A stretch of DNA of 64,000 bases from Halolamina sediminis (GTDB taxonomy: Archaea > Halobacteriota > Halobacteria > Halobacteriales > Haloferacaceae): contig NZ_CVUA01000001.1 of NCBI RefSeq assembly GCF_001282785.1, positions 2,356,001 to 2,420,000 on the forward strand, given 5' to 3'. The position numbers and the translations under genes are program-made. Positions 1 to 7,946 of this stretch are shown in pieces. How positions within the stretch are numbered: position 1 is the stretch's first letter; each line of letters opens with the position of its first letter. Below the pieces are notes generated by a model that saw only the letters and a program-made list of their open reading frames with translations, made no database searches and was not told the DNA's origin.

Positions 1-152
1 ACCTCGCCGGCGAGGCGACGATGGGCGAGCCGGTGTTCTGGGCGTCGCTTTCGGTGTCGCTCTCGCTGGGCTTTCTCGCGGCCTACCCGATCAACCTGGG
101 GCTGCTCCGGCTCGGGGTGAAGGAGGGGATGGCCGACCCCTCCGAAATGTGA
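1..152 (+). CDS. C-terminal fragment of a membrane protein, DUF4396-like
   Basis: The open frame enters from the left edge (first full codon at base 3) and ends at a TGA at 150-152, giving the last 49 residues. It contains one hydrophobic segment followed by AYPINLGLLRLGVKEGM and a short polar tail. A 'PxN..L...G.K.GM' ending is typical of DUF4396 membrane proteins. The assignment is by memory of that ending only and the rest of the gene lies outside the window. Confidence 0.55.
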   Translation, partial: LAGEATMGEPVFWASLSVSLSLGFLAAYPINLGLLRLGVKEGMADPSEM

Positions 153-219
153 CCGAGCGCGTTCGCGGAGGTGAGCATCGGTCGGTGGGCCAAAGACCCC
201 CGCGCCCCTACTCCGGACC

Positions 220-1182
220 ATGCACGACACGGAGCGGATCACGCTGGCACGGCTCCCCTCGGGCGTCGAACTGGAGACGACAGTCCACACGTACGGCGAC
301 GGCGACGGGCCGACGCTGTACGTGCAGGCGGCCCAGCACGGCCGCGAGATCAACGGGAGCGAGGTGCTCCGACGACTTCACGGTGAACTGCTCGCCCACG
401 AGGACGACTTCTCCGGCACGCTGATCGCCGTCCCCGTCGCCGACCCCATCACGTTCGACCGCGTCTCCTACACCGCGCCGGAGGCGCTGGACTCGGTGAA
501 CGCGAACATGAACCGCTGCTGGCCCGGCGACGAGGACGGCAGCCTCCACGAGCGCATGGCGGCGACACTGTGGGAGTACGCCGGCGACGCCGACGCCATC
601 GTCGACCTCCACACCGGCGGGAAGGAGATGCTGAGCCACACCGTCTACCTGAAGGGTGACGCCGAGTGCCGCGCACTCGCGGAGGCGTTCGGGCACGACC
701 TGCTGCTCGCGGAGGCCGCGGGTGAGGACGCCGACGCGGAGTGGACCGACCGGAACTTCGGCGGCAAACTCCGGGTCGCGGCCACACAGCAGGGAATCCC
801 GACGATCACGCCCGAACTCGCCCACAACACCGAACTGGTCGAGGACGCCATCGACGCCGGCGTCGCGGGGATGCTCGACACGCTCCGCCACCTCGACATG
901 CTGCCGGGAGAGTCGGCCCCGACGAACGCCACGATCGCGCGGAACCACCTCGGTCGAGTGAAGGCCGACGACTCCGGGCTGTTCCACGTCGACGGCGACG
1001 TCGAACTCGGCGACTACGTGGAGCCGGGCGACCACGTCGGCGCCGTCCACGATCCCACGAGCTACGAGGTGCTGCAGGAGGTGACCGTCGACCGCGAGGG
1101 GATCGTCTACTCGCTGGAGCGGGAGGCGACCGTGACCGCGGGGTCGACGCTGGTCGGCGTCGCGCTACTGCTGGAGGAGTAG
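220..1182 (+). CDS. Succinylglutamate desuccinylase/aspartoacylase family metallohydrolase
   Basis: A 320-residue protein of the AstE/AspA (M14-like) zinc carboxypeptidase-fold family. Visible motifs are HGREINGSE at residues 40-48 (zinc-binding His and Glu), NMNRCWPG near residue 100 (substrate-carboxylate Arg) and DLHTGG with the third zinc ligand at His131. PELAHN near residue 200 follows, with the candidate catalytic Glu. The C-terminal third is a beta-rich domain of the kind that caps the active site. These enzymes cleave an acyl-amide bond of small acylated amino acids or similar substrates; the substrate here cannot be told. The ATG at 220 is the only good start before the metal motif. 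It stands alone, 68 bases after the membrane protein. Confidence 0.85.
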   Translation: MHDTERITLARLPSGVELETTVHTYGDGDGPTLYVQAAQHGREINGSEVLRRLHGELLAHEDDFSGTLIAVPVADPITFDRVSYTAPEALDSVNANMNRCWPGDEDGSLHERMAATLWEYAGDADAIVDLHTGGKEMLSHTVYLKGDAECRALAEAFGHDLLLAEAAGEDADAEWTDRNFGGKLRVAATQQGIPTITPELAHNTELVEDAIDAGVAGMLDTLRHLDMLPGESAPTNATIARNHLGRVKADDSGLFHVDGDVELGDYVEPGDHVGAVHDPTSYEVLQEVTVDREGIVYSLEREATVTAGSTLVGVALLLEE

Positions 1183-1225
1183 CGACCGAAACCGACTTCC
1201 GGGGTTGCGAGGAATCACGGGGCAC

Positions 1226-1310
1226 GCGAGGGTGGCCGAGTCAGGACAAAGGCGGCGGGCTTAAGACCCGCTCCCGTAGGGGTCCGTGGGTTCGAATCCC
1301 TCCCCTCGCA
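1226..1310 (+). tRNA. tRNA-Leu (anticodon UAA)
   Basis: An 85-base class II tRNA. The acceptor GCGAGGG pairs with CCCTCGC, the anticodon stem GCGGG/CCCGC encloses the loop CTTAAGA (anticodon TAA), there is a long variable arm (CTCCCGTAGGGGT) and a T loop TTCGAAT. The discriminator base is A, as expected for leucine. No CCA is encoded. A copy of its 3' end lies about 120 bases downstream. Confidence 0.95.
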
Positions 1311-1345
1311 TCGTCTCCGAACGACAGTGAGGAGCGATGCGTCTC

Positions 1346-1430
1346 GGAGGGTTCGAAGCAGGGAGCGGGAGGTGAGCGAGCGGCAGCGAGCGAACGGGAG
1401 CGACCGTGGTTCGAATCCCTCCCCTCGCAT
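1346..1430 (+). repeat. Inverted then direct partial copies of the tRNA-Leu 3' end
   Basis: Bases 1408-1430 repeat 1289-1311 exactly (23 bases: the T arm and acceptor 3' side of tRNA-Leu). Between the two direct copies, 1346-1357 (GGAGGGTTCGAA) is close to an inverted copy of the T-arm region. A short T run follows at 1430. The arrangement resembles an attachment-site remnant and recurs at the other tRNA loci in this window. It is not a second tRNA, because the 5' half is missing. Confidence 0.8.
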
Positions 1431-1512
1431 TTTTCGTAGCGAACTCCGAGACCAGTCGGCCCTCGTCCCCGGCACAAAGCCTTTCAGGATCACCTAATTA
1501 GATGTAATTACG

Positions 1513-1695
1513 ATGCTCGGCAGCCTCACGCGTCCGGACTACCATCTGCTCTTCATCCCGTCCGCGCTGCTGTGTGGGATCGTTGCGGCCGTTCTCTCGC
1601 CGTTGTCGCTCAGCGCCGGCGCGGGCATCGGCTCGCTACTCGCGAGCGCTGCCGTCGTCGACGGCGTCGCACTCAATCCGCCGACTGAGAACTGA
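1513..1695 (+). CDS. Small hydrophobic membrane protein (60 aa)
   Basis: A 60-residue protein with two hydrophobic stretches (about residues 11-33 and 35-55), beginning MLGSLTRPDYHLLFIPSAL. I recognise this only as a type of small membrane protein found in haloarchaea and cannot name a function. The ATG follows the AT-rich sequence AATTAGATGTAATTACG, unlike the GC-rich surroundings, which suggests a promoter and supports the start. It is a single gene between tRNA-Leu and a convergent monooxygenase gene. Confidence 0.6.
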   Translation: MLGSLTRPDYHLLFIPSALLCGIVAAVLSPLSLSAGAGIGSLLASAAVVDGVALNPPTEN

Positions 1696-1730
1696 GCCGC
1701 TGCTTGTTGGTTGAGTCGTAGCGAAAACGG

Positions 1731-1816
1731 GCCGCGCCGCCGCGAAAAAGCGCGGCGGCGCGAGCCCGGTTGGTCCCCGCTGACGCTTCGGCCCTCCAAA
1801 GCGAAGCGTCACCTGA
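1731..1816. repeat. Two strong hairpins between convergent genes
   Basis: First, a stem of about 11 base pairs (GCGCCGCCGCG against CGCGGCGGCGC) around an A-rich loop. Then a 10 base-pair stem (TGACGCTTCG against CGAAGCGTCA) around an 11-base loop. They lie between the 3' end of the small membrane protein and the 3' end of the monooxygenase. A role in ending transcription from both sides is an inference. The layout resembles, but does not match, the double-hairpin module described elsewhere in the window. Confidence 0.5.
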
Positions 1817-1902
1817 ACCATGTGGGTGGAGAAACTTAAACCTATTCGCTACCGGAACTGCTGGCGGGCTTTCGGACGGATCGCCGACCTGTCGCGTGCT
1901 CG

Positions 1903-3258
1903 CTACCGTCGGCCCGGATGATCCGCGGGCAGCCGGGACTGGCTCTCGCTGTACAGCCGCTCTCGGAGCGTCTCGCCCTCGTACTCGGTGCGGAACAGGC
2001 CCCGCTCCTGCAGCTCCGGCACGACCTGATCCACGAAGTCGTCGAGGCTGCCCGTCCGGACCGCCTCCTTGACGTTGAACCCGTCGACGCCGATCGCCTC
2101 GTACCAGTAGACGAGTTCGTCGGCGACCTGCTCGGGCGTCCCGACGACGATCGGCGAGGTCGAACCGAGGCCGGAGAACTCCGCGACCTCCCGCACCGTC
2201 CAGTCGCGGTCCGGATCCGACTGCGTGAACGCGTTCATCGTCCCTTGGATCGCTTGGGTCTCGATGTGCTCGACCTTCTGGTCGGGATCGAGTTCGGAGA
2301 GGTCCATATCGAGGAAACCCGAGAGCAGCGCCAGCGTCGACTCCACGTCGACCGACTCCTTCAGTGCCTCGTACTTCGCTTCGGCCTCCGCCTCCGTGGG
2401 CGCGACGATCGGGACGATCCCGATGAAGAAGGCGATCGAGTCCTCGTCGCGGCCGGCGTCGGCGGCGCGGGACTGCACGTCCTCCATGTACTCCACGACG
2501 CCCTCCTCGGTCGGCTGGGAGCAGAACACCGCCTCGGCGTTGTTGGCGGCGAAGTCGCGGCCGTACTCCGAGGAGCCGGCCTGATAGATCACCGGCGTGC
2601 GCTGGGGCGACGGCTCGGACCCGTGCGGGCCGGGCACGTCGAAGAACTCCCCCTCGTGGTCGATACTGTGGACCTTCTCCGGGTCGGTGTAGCGACCGGC
2701 GTCGGCGTCCCGGACGACCGCGTCGTCCTCCCACGAGTCCTCCCAGAGCGCGTAGCAGACGTCGAGGAACTCCGCGGCGCGCTCGTAGCGGGTCTCCTTC
2801 TCCATGCGCTCGTCGAGGCCGAGGTTCGCCGCGGCGGATTCGAGGTAGGAGGTGACGACGTTGAACGCCACGCGGCCGTCGGTGAGGTGGTCGAGCGTGG
2901 AGAACTCCCGGGCAAGCTGGTAGGGGTGGTTGTAGGTGGTGGACTTGGTGATCGCGAAGCCGAGGTTCTCGGTGGCCTCGGCCATCGCCGGCACCACCAG
3001 CGCGGGGTCGTTCGACGGCGTCTGGACGGCCTTCTCGATCGCGGTCTCGCGGTCGCCGCCGTAGACGTCGTAGATGCCCCGGACGTCCGCGAAGAACACG
3101 GCGTCGAAGTTCCCGCGCTCGGCGGTTCGGGCCACGTCCGTCCAGTACTCCCGGTCGGTGTACTCGTGGGAGCGGTCGCCGTCCCGGCGCCAGGTGCCGG
3201 GCGAGACGTGCTCGACGGAGTTCATCGTAAAGAGGTTGAGGTGGAGCCGGTCGCTCAT
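1903..3258 (-). CDS. LLM-class flavin-dependent monooxygenase (NtaA/SnaA/DszA type)
   Basis: A 451-residue bacterial-luciferase-like TIM-barrel flavoprotein. The N-terminal region (LHLNLFTMNSVEHVSPGTW, then AERGNFDAVFFAD) and the mid region (ITKSTTYNHPYQLAREFSTLDHLTDGRVAFNVVTS, described here only by its key parts TYNHPY and DGR.AFNVVTS) match the NtaA/SnaA/DszA monooxygenases. Those use FMNH2 from a separate reductase to oxidise amines, sulfonates or thiophenes. The substrate is unknown. No flavin reductase is next to it. The ATG at 3258 directly precedes the family N-terminus. Confidence 0.9.
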   Translation of the reverse strand: MSDRLHLNLFTMNSVEHVSPGTWRRDGDRSHEYTDREYWTDVARTAERGNFDAVFFADVRGIYDVYGGDRETAIEKAVQTPSNDPALVVPAMAEATENLGFAITKSTTYNHPYQLAREFSTLDHLTDGRVAFNVVTSYLESAAANLGLDERMEKETRYERAAEFLDVCYALWEDSWEDDAVVRDADAGRYTDPEKVHSIDHEGEFFDVPGPHGSEPSPQRTPVIYQAGSSEYGRDFAANNAEAVFCSQPTEEGVVEYMEDVQSRAADAGRDEDSIAFFIGIVPIVAPTEAEAEAKYEALKESVDVESTLALLSGFLDMDLSELDPDQKVEHIETQAIQGTMNAFTQSDPDRDWTVREVAEFSGLGSTSPIVVGTPEQVADELVYWYEAIGVDGFNVKEAVRTGSLDDFVDQVVPELQERGLFRTEYEGETLRERLYSESQSRLPADHPGRR

Positions 3259-3436
3259 CTTGATCGGGGGGTTGGTCGTTGTGGGTTAGGAACTACCGGA
3301 TGCCGGCGAAACGGTGGGGTTTCGGGGTCGTGAGTGTTCGATCGGAGTTGTGTTCGGGAGTTCGTCGGTATTGTCGACAGCTCTCGCGACCGCGACAGCA
3401 CCTCTATCGTTGGCAACTGGAACAGCGACGACAACC

Positions 3437-3733
3437 GCAACAGCATCTCGACGCGAGACCACTTGTGACCGCAGTGCGCCGGACACACGGTCCGGCGCAG
3501 CGCCGAGTCCCCACCCCTCCCCCCGCCGGCGCCACCGTGGCGCCGGCGAGGCGTCCACCGCCACCGCACCGCGGTCACTGTCGGCGCGAAGCGTTCGCGG
3601 CTCTGTCCGCGAGCCAGCGCGAGGGACGACTGAGTGAACGCAGTGAACGAAGGAGTCAGCTGGGGAGGTCTGTGGACTGTGCGGGGCGGCGCGGTACAAG
3701 TGGCCTAGCAACGAGCTGCTGTTGCTGTCGCGG
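3437..3733. repeat. Dispersed intergenic element, copy 1
   Basis: This fills most of the gene-free stretch 3259-3812. The left end (about 3437-3472) contains CAGCATCTCG...GACCACTTGTGACCGC. The right end (about 3691-3733) is its near inverted copy, ACAAGTGG...CGAGCTGCTGTTGCTGTCGCGG. Inside are three structured parts. One is the hairpin GCGCCGGAC/GTCCGGCGC, followed by a C-rich strip. The second is a perfect 11-pair hairpin, GCCGGCGCCAC/GTGGCGCCGGC. The third is the conserved strip CTGTGGACTGTGCGGGGCGG. The sequence left of it (about 3350-3437) holds degenerate repeats of the end motif. The same layout occurs at 31.8, 37.2 and 62.3 kb. No coding potential is supported. Confidence 0.85.
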
Positions 3734-3812
3734 TCGCAGTGCTCGACGATCGAAAACGCCCCAACGGCGAGCATAACGCCACTCAAGCAAACCGAACCAC
3801 TCCCCAAACGAG

Positions 3813-5033
3813 CTAACAGGAACAGTAGTACTCCCGGTCCGTAAATTCGGTATCCAGCAACTGCGCGACTGGTGCCGGATCACTGGGCCGATACACGCCC
3901 GTCGTCAGATCCCCATCATCCTCGAAGGCGCCCGACACCAGCGACACCCAGTCCTCGGTGTCCAGCACGTCCCAGAACGTCTCCTCGGTCGCGAGCAGCG
4001 TCAGGTAATCCCGCAGATACACCCACCGCCCGTCGTCAATCTCGCCCGGCTCGAACGCCTCGTCCACGGTGTCGGCGTACGCCGCGTACGGGAGGTTCGC
4101 GCCGACCGAGACGGGCAGCGTGATCCACTTCCAGGGTCGGGTGTTGATGTCCAGCAGCACGTACTCCTCGCGGTCTCGGTCGTAGACGAACTCCGACTCG
4201 CTGATCCCGTGGTAGCCGGCGTCCTCGATCACCGAGAGCGCGCGGGTCTCGATCTCCGGGGCGTCGACGGTCTCGACCAGACAGGAGGTGCCGAACTCAA
4301 GCGGGAAGCGCACGGCGGCGTTCCCCACGACTGCGAGCGGTTCGCCCTCGGCGGGGACGTACGAGGCCAGCGACCGGTCTTTCCCGGTCGCGATGTTCAC
4401 CTTCTCCTGCAGCATCACCTCGACGCCGGCCGCGTCGGCGGCGTCGAGCACGTCGTGGAGCTCCTCGCTCGTCGCGACCTCGACGACGTTGCTGCCGATC
4501 GCCTCCTCGCCCTCACGCTTGCGGGCGGGCTTGACGACGAGCGGGAACCCCAGCGCCTCGGCGGCGGCGTCGGGGTCCGTCTCCGCGGGGAAGTACGTCT
4601 CCGGGTAGGGCACACCCAACTCCTCCGCGCGCCGGTACAGTCGCGTCTTGTCGAGCACGCTGACGTGGTTCTCCCACGGCAGGTAGACGTTCTCGACGCC
4701 GGCGTCGGCGAACCCGTGGACCCACTCGTCCATGCAGCCGAAGGCGACGACCTCGCCCGCGGCGTCCGCGATCGCGGCAAGATCCTCTGCGAACCCCCGC
4801 GGATCGTCGAGCGGGTAGCGCACTCGCCCGGCGAAATCGATCGCGTCGGAGGGGTACGCGACCCCGTCGGCCATCTGGTCGACGGCGATCACGGGTACCC
4901 CGTGGGCGTCGAGCGCGCGGGCGACGCTCAGCCCCGTGATGTGTGCGTTCGCGACCACCGCGGGCGTGCGGTCGAACTCGGCGTCGCCGACGGCGTCGAC
5001 GAGCGCGTCGGTGTCGAGGAACTGCTCGGCCAT
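3813..5033 (-). CDS. ATP-grasp family carboxylate-amine ligase
   Basis: A 406-residue protein. Residues about 20-120 form a preATP-grasp Rossmann-like domain (AVVANAHITGLSVARALDAHG). An ATP-grasp domain follows, with KTRLYRRAEELGVPYPETYF at its entry, a lysine-containing PLVVKPARKREGEEAIGSN segment and the metal-binding region YVLLDINTRPWKW near residue 330. Such enzymes join a carboxylate to an amine or thiol at the cost of ATP, for example in amino-acid or cofactor conjugation. The exact substrates are not predictable. The gene is a single unit facing the repeat region. Confidence 0.8.
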   Translation of the reverse strand: MAEQFLDTDALVDAVGDAEFDRTPAVVANAHITGLSVARALDAHGVPVIAVDQMADGVAYPSDAIDFAGRVRYPLDDPRGFAEDLAAIADAAGEVVAFGCMDEWVHGFADAGVENVYLPWENHVSVLDKTRLYRRAEELGVPYPETYFPAETDPDAAAEALGFPLVVKPARKREGEEAIGSNVVEVATSEELHDVLDAADAAGVEVMLQEKVNIATGKDRSLASYVPAEGEPLAVVGNAAVRFPLEFGTSCLVETVDAPEIETRALSVIEDAGYHGISESEFVYDRDREEYVLLDINTRPWKWITLPVSVGANLPYAAYADTVDEAFEPGEIDDGRWVYLRDYLTLLATEETFWDVLDTEDWVSLVSGAFEDDGDLTTGVYRPSDPAPVAQLLDTEFTDREYYCSC

Positions 5034-5172
5034 ACCCGCGTTTTGCCGCCGGGAGGGAAAAGCTCCGCCGAACCGGCAGTGCAGCGGCCGTTCCGGGGTC
5101 GCTCCCGCCCGCCCCGCGGCCGTACGTCTCCGGAAGGAACGCGCTTATTCGCCACAACCACCTGGGACGGGT

Positions 5173-5697
5173 ATGAGCGAGCTACCCGACAGAGCCCGGC
5201 TGGCGTTCCGCCGTCACGACGCGTTCGCGGCCGAGAGCGACGCCGAGGACCGGTTCGCCGCCACCGCGACGCCCTTCGAGGGGACCGTCGCCGCCGAACC
5301 CGGCAACGGTGGGGAGATACGGTTCGAGATCGTCGTCCGCGTCCCGATGCTGGACGAGGTGACCGAGGGCGACGTCGCCCCGGTCGTCGAGGAGGGCTGG
5401 TACGAAACGTTCGAACGCCGCCTCGACGGGATCGGCGGCGGCGTGCTCGCGGGCGACCACGAGATCGACCCGGCTGTCGAGAGTACGACCCACGAGGGGA
5501 CCCGCGTCGCAAGAGTCGAGGCGTCGTTCGCGGACATCGACCCGGCGCGCGGCGTCGACGACGCCGCCGCAGTCGTCGACTTCGTCGAGGGGACGTTCGT
5601 GCAGGGCGTGATCCCCGGCTACGACTACACCGAGCCCGTCTCGGGCATCCTGACCGAGGCGCGGCGGGCGGGCGGCAGCGACGGGATCGAGCAGTAG
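5173..5697 (+). CDS. DUF5813 family protein
   Basis: A 174-residue acidic soluble protein, MSELPDRARLAFRRHDAF at the start, with mixed alpha/beta prediction and no membrane segment. I recognise the haloarchaea-restricted DUF5813 family, whose function is not known. A TATA-like GCTTATTC lies about 26-29 bases upstream of the ATG at 5173, consistent with a leaderless transcript. It is divergent from the ATP-grasp gene. Confidence 0.75.
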   Translation: MSELPDRARLAFRRHDAFAAESDAEDRFAATATPFEGTVAAEPGNGGEIRFEIVVRVPMLDEVTEGDVAPVVEEGWYETFERRLDGIGGGVLAGDHEIDPAVESTTHEGTRVARVEASFADIDPARGVDDAAAVVDFVEGTFVQGVIPGYDYTEPVSGILTEARRAGGSDGIEQ

Positions 5698-5765
5698 GAG
5701 GCGGCGATGGCCAGCCGCCGGTGTCTCAGTAGGAGGCGGCGACGGTCAGCCGCCGGTGTCTCAGT
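5696..5765. repeat. Two tandem 35-base hairpin units
   Basis: Two near-identical 35-base units, each holding the stem GGCGGC/GCCGCC with the loop GA(C/T)GG(C/T)CA, followed by GGTGTCTCAG. The first begins inside the stop codon of the DUF5813 gene. The same hairpin core recurs three times at 6799-6906. Confidence 0.9.
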
Positions 5766-5826
5766 CGAAACCAGTCGCCAGCCGACAGCGACAACGAAAA
5801 GGTCACGCGGTACCGAGAGCCGGGTA

Positions 5827-6147
5827 ATGGCTTCGGCGCTCTCGATCGGGTTCCTGCTCGCGCTCGTCGCGGCCCACACCCTCCTCGCAGCGGTGCTCAC
5901 GCGCTACTTCCGGATCGCGCTCGACACCCGCGGGGGAGCCGCGGTGTTCACCGTCACCGGCATCCCCGTGGTGTTGCTGGGGTCGACGTACCTGTTCTCG
6001 GGGCTGCTGGAGCTCGGTCCCGATCTCGCGAGCCCCGCGATCGTCCTCACCCTGCTCGTCGCGATCCCGGTGGGGCTGGGCGCGCTCGTCGACGTGCTCT
6101 ACGTCCCGCCGCCAGAGGACGTGGAACTGCCCGAGACGTGGGAGTAG
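5827..6147 (+). CDS. Small three-helix membrane protein, unknown function
   Basis: A 106-residue protein with three hydrophobic segments (about 5-25, 38-60 and 70-92) and a short charged C-terminal tail, PPPEDVELPETWE. I cannot assign a named family with confidence; it looks like a conserved haloarchaeal integral membrane protein. It is convergent with tmk, with only 11 bases between the stop codons. The ATG at 5827 directly precedes the first membrane helix. Confidence 0.65.
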   Translation: MASALSIGFLLALVAAHTLLAAVLTRYFRIALDTRGGAAVFTVTGIPVVLLGSTYLFSGLLELGPDLASPAIVLTLLVAIPVGLGALVDVLYVPPPEDVELPETWE

Positions 6148-6158
6148 CGACCGTCTCC

Positions 6159-6752
6159 TCACTCGTGTTCGGCCAGTAGCCGATCGATCGCGTCCTCCAC
6201 CGACGCGATCACCTCCTCCGGCGACTGCGTCCCGTCGACGCGGACGAACCGCTCGGGCTCGGCGTCGATCAGGCGCTCGTAGTTCGACTCCACCTGCGCG
6301 AGGAAGGCGGCGTCCTCGAACTGGTTCGTCGAGCCGCTCCGGGCCGCCGCCGTCTCCGGATCAACGTCGATGTAGATCGTCGCGTCCGGCGGCTCGGTGA
6401 ACGCGGCGTGGATCCCCTTGATGTACTCCAGCGGGCGCTTGAGCTCGCTGCCCGAGAGCGCCGCGGCCTGATACGCGTACCGCGAGTCGGAGTAGCGGTC
6501 GGAGATCACCAGCTCGTCGTTCGCCAGCGCGGGGCGGACCGTCCGCGAGAGGTGGTCGGCGTGGTCGGCGGTGAACAGGAACAGTGTCGCCAGCGGCTCC
6601 GCATCGTCGTCGTCGATCGCACGGTTCACGGCGTCGCCGTACCACGACTCCGTGGGCTCCCGAGTGAACGTCGCCTCGGGGTGGGAGTCGTGGAGGGCCT
6701 CCCAGACGGTTGTCTTCCCGCTCCCGTCTAGTCCCTCCAGCGTAATGAGCAT
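6159..6752 (-). CDS. tmk: Thymidylate kinase
   Basis: A 197-residue P-loop kinase that phosphorylates dTMP to dTDP. Visible motifs are the Walker A sequence [10 protein letters not shown] at residues 6-15, the TREPTE substrate loop (dTMP-binding Arg), [13 protein letters not shown] (the DRY/DRYS motif) near residue 83, and [11 protein letters not shown] with the lid region after it. The length is normal for the family. A TATA-like TTAATCC sits about 25 bases before the ATG at 6752, so the transcript is probably leaderless. The divergent region to the next gene contains the tandem hairpin array. Confidence 0.92.
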   Translation of the reverse strand: MLITLEGLDGSGKTTVWEALHDSHPEATFTREPTESWYGDAVNRAIDDDDAEPLATLFLFTADHADHLSRTVRPALANDELVISDRYSDSRYAYQAAALSGSELKRPLEYIKGIHAAFTEPPDATIYIDVDPETAAARSGSTNQFEDAAFLAQVESNYERLIDAEPERFVRVDGTQSPEEVIASVEDAIDRLLAEHE

Positions 6753-6798
6753 GGACGGAGGGTGTTCGTCGCGGGATTAAGGCGCGTCGGTTCCGGGC

Positions 6799-6906
6799 AT
6801 CGAAGGCGGCGACGGCCAGCCGCCGGTCTGGAGTATCGAAGGCGGCGACGGCCAGCCGCCGGTCTGGAGTATCGAAGGCGGCGACGGCCAGCCGCCGATG
6901 GAGGGT
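6799..6906. repeat. Three tandem 36-base hairpin units
   Basis: Three head-to-tail 36-base units (6799-6834, 6835-6870, 6871-6906). The first two are identical and the last is altered at its end. Each contains GGCGGC-GACGGCCA-GCCGCC, able to form a hairpin. The array lies in the divergent control region of tmk and the NAD-binding gene and shares its core with the pair at 5696-5765. It is not CRISPR: the units abut with no unique spacers. Confidence 0.9.
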
Positions 6907-6944
6907 ATCGACATCGGCGACTGTCCGCCGCCGCTGCCGCCGCC

Positions 6945-6951
6945 ATTTAAG
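6945..6951 (+). promoter_or_regulatory. TATA box for the NAD-binding protein gene
   Basis: ATTTAAG, centred about 28 bases before the ATG at 6976, the spacing expected for a leaderless haloarchaeal gene. It supports 6976 as the true start. Confidence 0.65.
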
Positions 6952-6975
6952 TTCGTGTGCACCCAATTCGCACGT

Positions 6976-7860
6976 ATGGAGATACTCGTCGCCGGCGGTG
7001 ACGGCTTCATCGGTCGCCCGCTCTGTGCCGAACTCGCCGAGCGGGGCCACGACGTGACTGCGATGTCCCGAAGCGAGCCGGAAGAATCGCTGCCAGACGG
7101 CGTCAACCACGCGACGGGGGACGTGACCGACTACGACTCGATCGAATCCGTCGTCGACGGCCACGACGCGGTGGTGAACCTCGTGGCGCTTTCGCCGCTG
7201 TTCAGCCCCAGTGGCGGCGAGAAGAAACACTTCGCCGTCCACCTCGAAGGTACCGAGAACCTCGTCGCCGCCGCCGAGGCGGCCGGCGCCGATCGGTTCC
7301 TCCAGCAGAGCGCACTCGGCGCCGACCCCGACGGACCGACCCACTACATCCGAGCGAAGGGGCAGGCCGAGACAGTCGTTCGCGACGCCGACCTCGACTG
7401 GACGATCACTCGCCCCTCGGTGGTGTTCGGCGACGGCGGGGAGTTCGTGAAGTTCACCAAGCTGCTCGCGCCGCCGTACGTCACGCCGCTGCCCGGCGGC
7501 GGGAAGACGCGGTTCCAGCCCATCCACGTCGGCGACCTCGTCCCGATTCTCGCCGACGCCCTGCTGGAGGACAAACACGTCGGCGAGACGTACGACATCG
7601 GCGGCCCGGAGAAGCTCACGATGGCGGAAGTGGCGCGGCTGGGCCACCGCGCGGACGGTCGGGGGGTGAACGTGCTCCCGATCCCGATGTCGCTGTCGAA
7701 AATCGGGCTCTCGACACTCGACTACGTGCCGGGGTTCCCGTTCGGGAGCGATCAGTACCGCTCGCTGCAGATGGACAACACCGTCGACGACAACGACGTA
7801 TCGGCGTTCGGCGTCGGCGAGGGGGCGCTCACAACGCTCTCGTCGTACCTGAACGTCTAG
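6976..7860 (+). CDS. NAD(P)-binding protein, complex I NDUFA9-like / atypical SDR
   Basis: A 294-residue atypical short-chain dehydrogenase-like protein. The Rossmann motif GGDGFIGRPL is at residues 7-16, followed by the second-strand region TGDVTD and VVNLVALSP. There is a TRPSVVFGDG segment near residue 155 but no full YxxxK catalytic motif (HYIRAKGQAE stands in its place). This is the pattern of NDUFA9-like and NmrA-like NAD-binding proteins, which may act in electron transport or as redox sensors rather than as dehydrogenases. The role here is unknown. A 23-base duplication overlaps its stop codon. Confidence 0.8.
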   Translation: MEILVAGGDGFIGRPLCAELAERGHDVTAMSRSEPEESLPDGVNHATGDVTDYDSIESVVDGHDAVVNLVALSPLFSPSGGEKKHFAVHLEGTENLVAAAEAAGADRFLQQSALGADPDGPTHYIRAKGQAETVVRDADLDWTITRPSVVFGDGGEFVKFTKLLAPPYVTPLPGGGKTRFQPIHVGDLVPILADALLEDKHVGETYDIGGPEKLTMAEVARLGHRADGRGVNVLPIPMSLSKIGLSTLDYVPGFPFGSDQYRSLQMDNTVDDNDVSAFGVGEGALTTLSSYLNV

Positions 7861-7894
7861 CCGAGACGTCGATGAACGTCTAGCTGACACGTCG
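7850..7894. repeat. Short tandem duplication across a stop codon
   Basis: The unit TGAACGTCTAGC(C/T)GA(G/C)ACGTCGA occurs twice in tandem. The first copy carries the final codons and TAG of the NAD-binding protein; the second is after the stop. It is probably a replication slippage product. A T-rich run (TATTTTTTC, about 7910-7918) follows and could be a terminator or the TATA region of the kinase gene. Confidence 0.7.
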
Positions 7895-7946
7895 AGCGAG
7901 CGCCCCGGTATTTTTTCACCCCACCTCCCGACCCCTCGGTCGTACC

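Noticed and set aside
208-1050. Long open frame antisense to the aspartoacylase-like gene
   Set aside because: It is a shadow of high-GC coding sequence: Arg/Val-rich with no family features, while the plus strand has clear catalytic motifs. The same reasoning removes the many other long antisense frames (for example 1918-3333, 18637-19617, 42358-44259, 50498-52378).
1404-1430. A second tRNA after tRNA-Leu
   Set aside because: Only the T arm and acceptor 3' side are present; there is no D arm, anticodon arm or 5' acceptor strand.
6799-6906. CRISPR array
   Set aside because: Three 36-base units directly abut with no unique spacers and there are no cas genes in the window.
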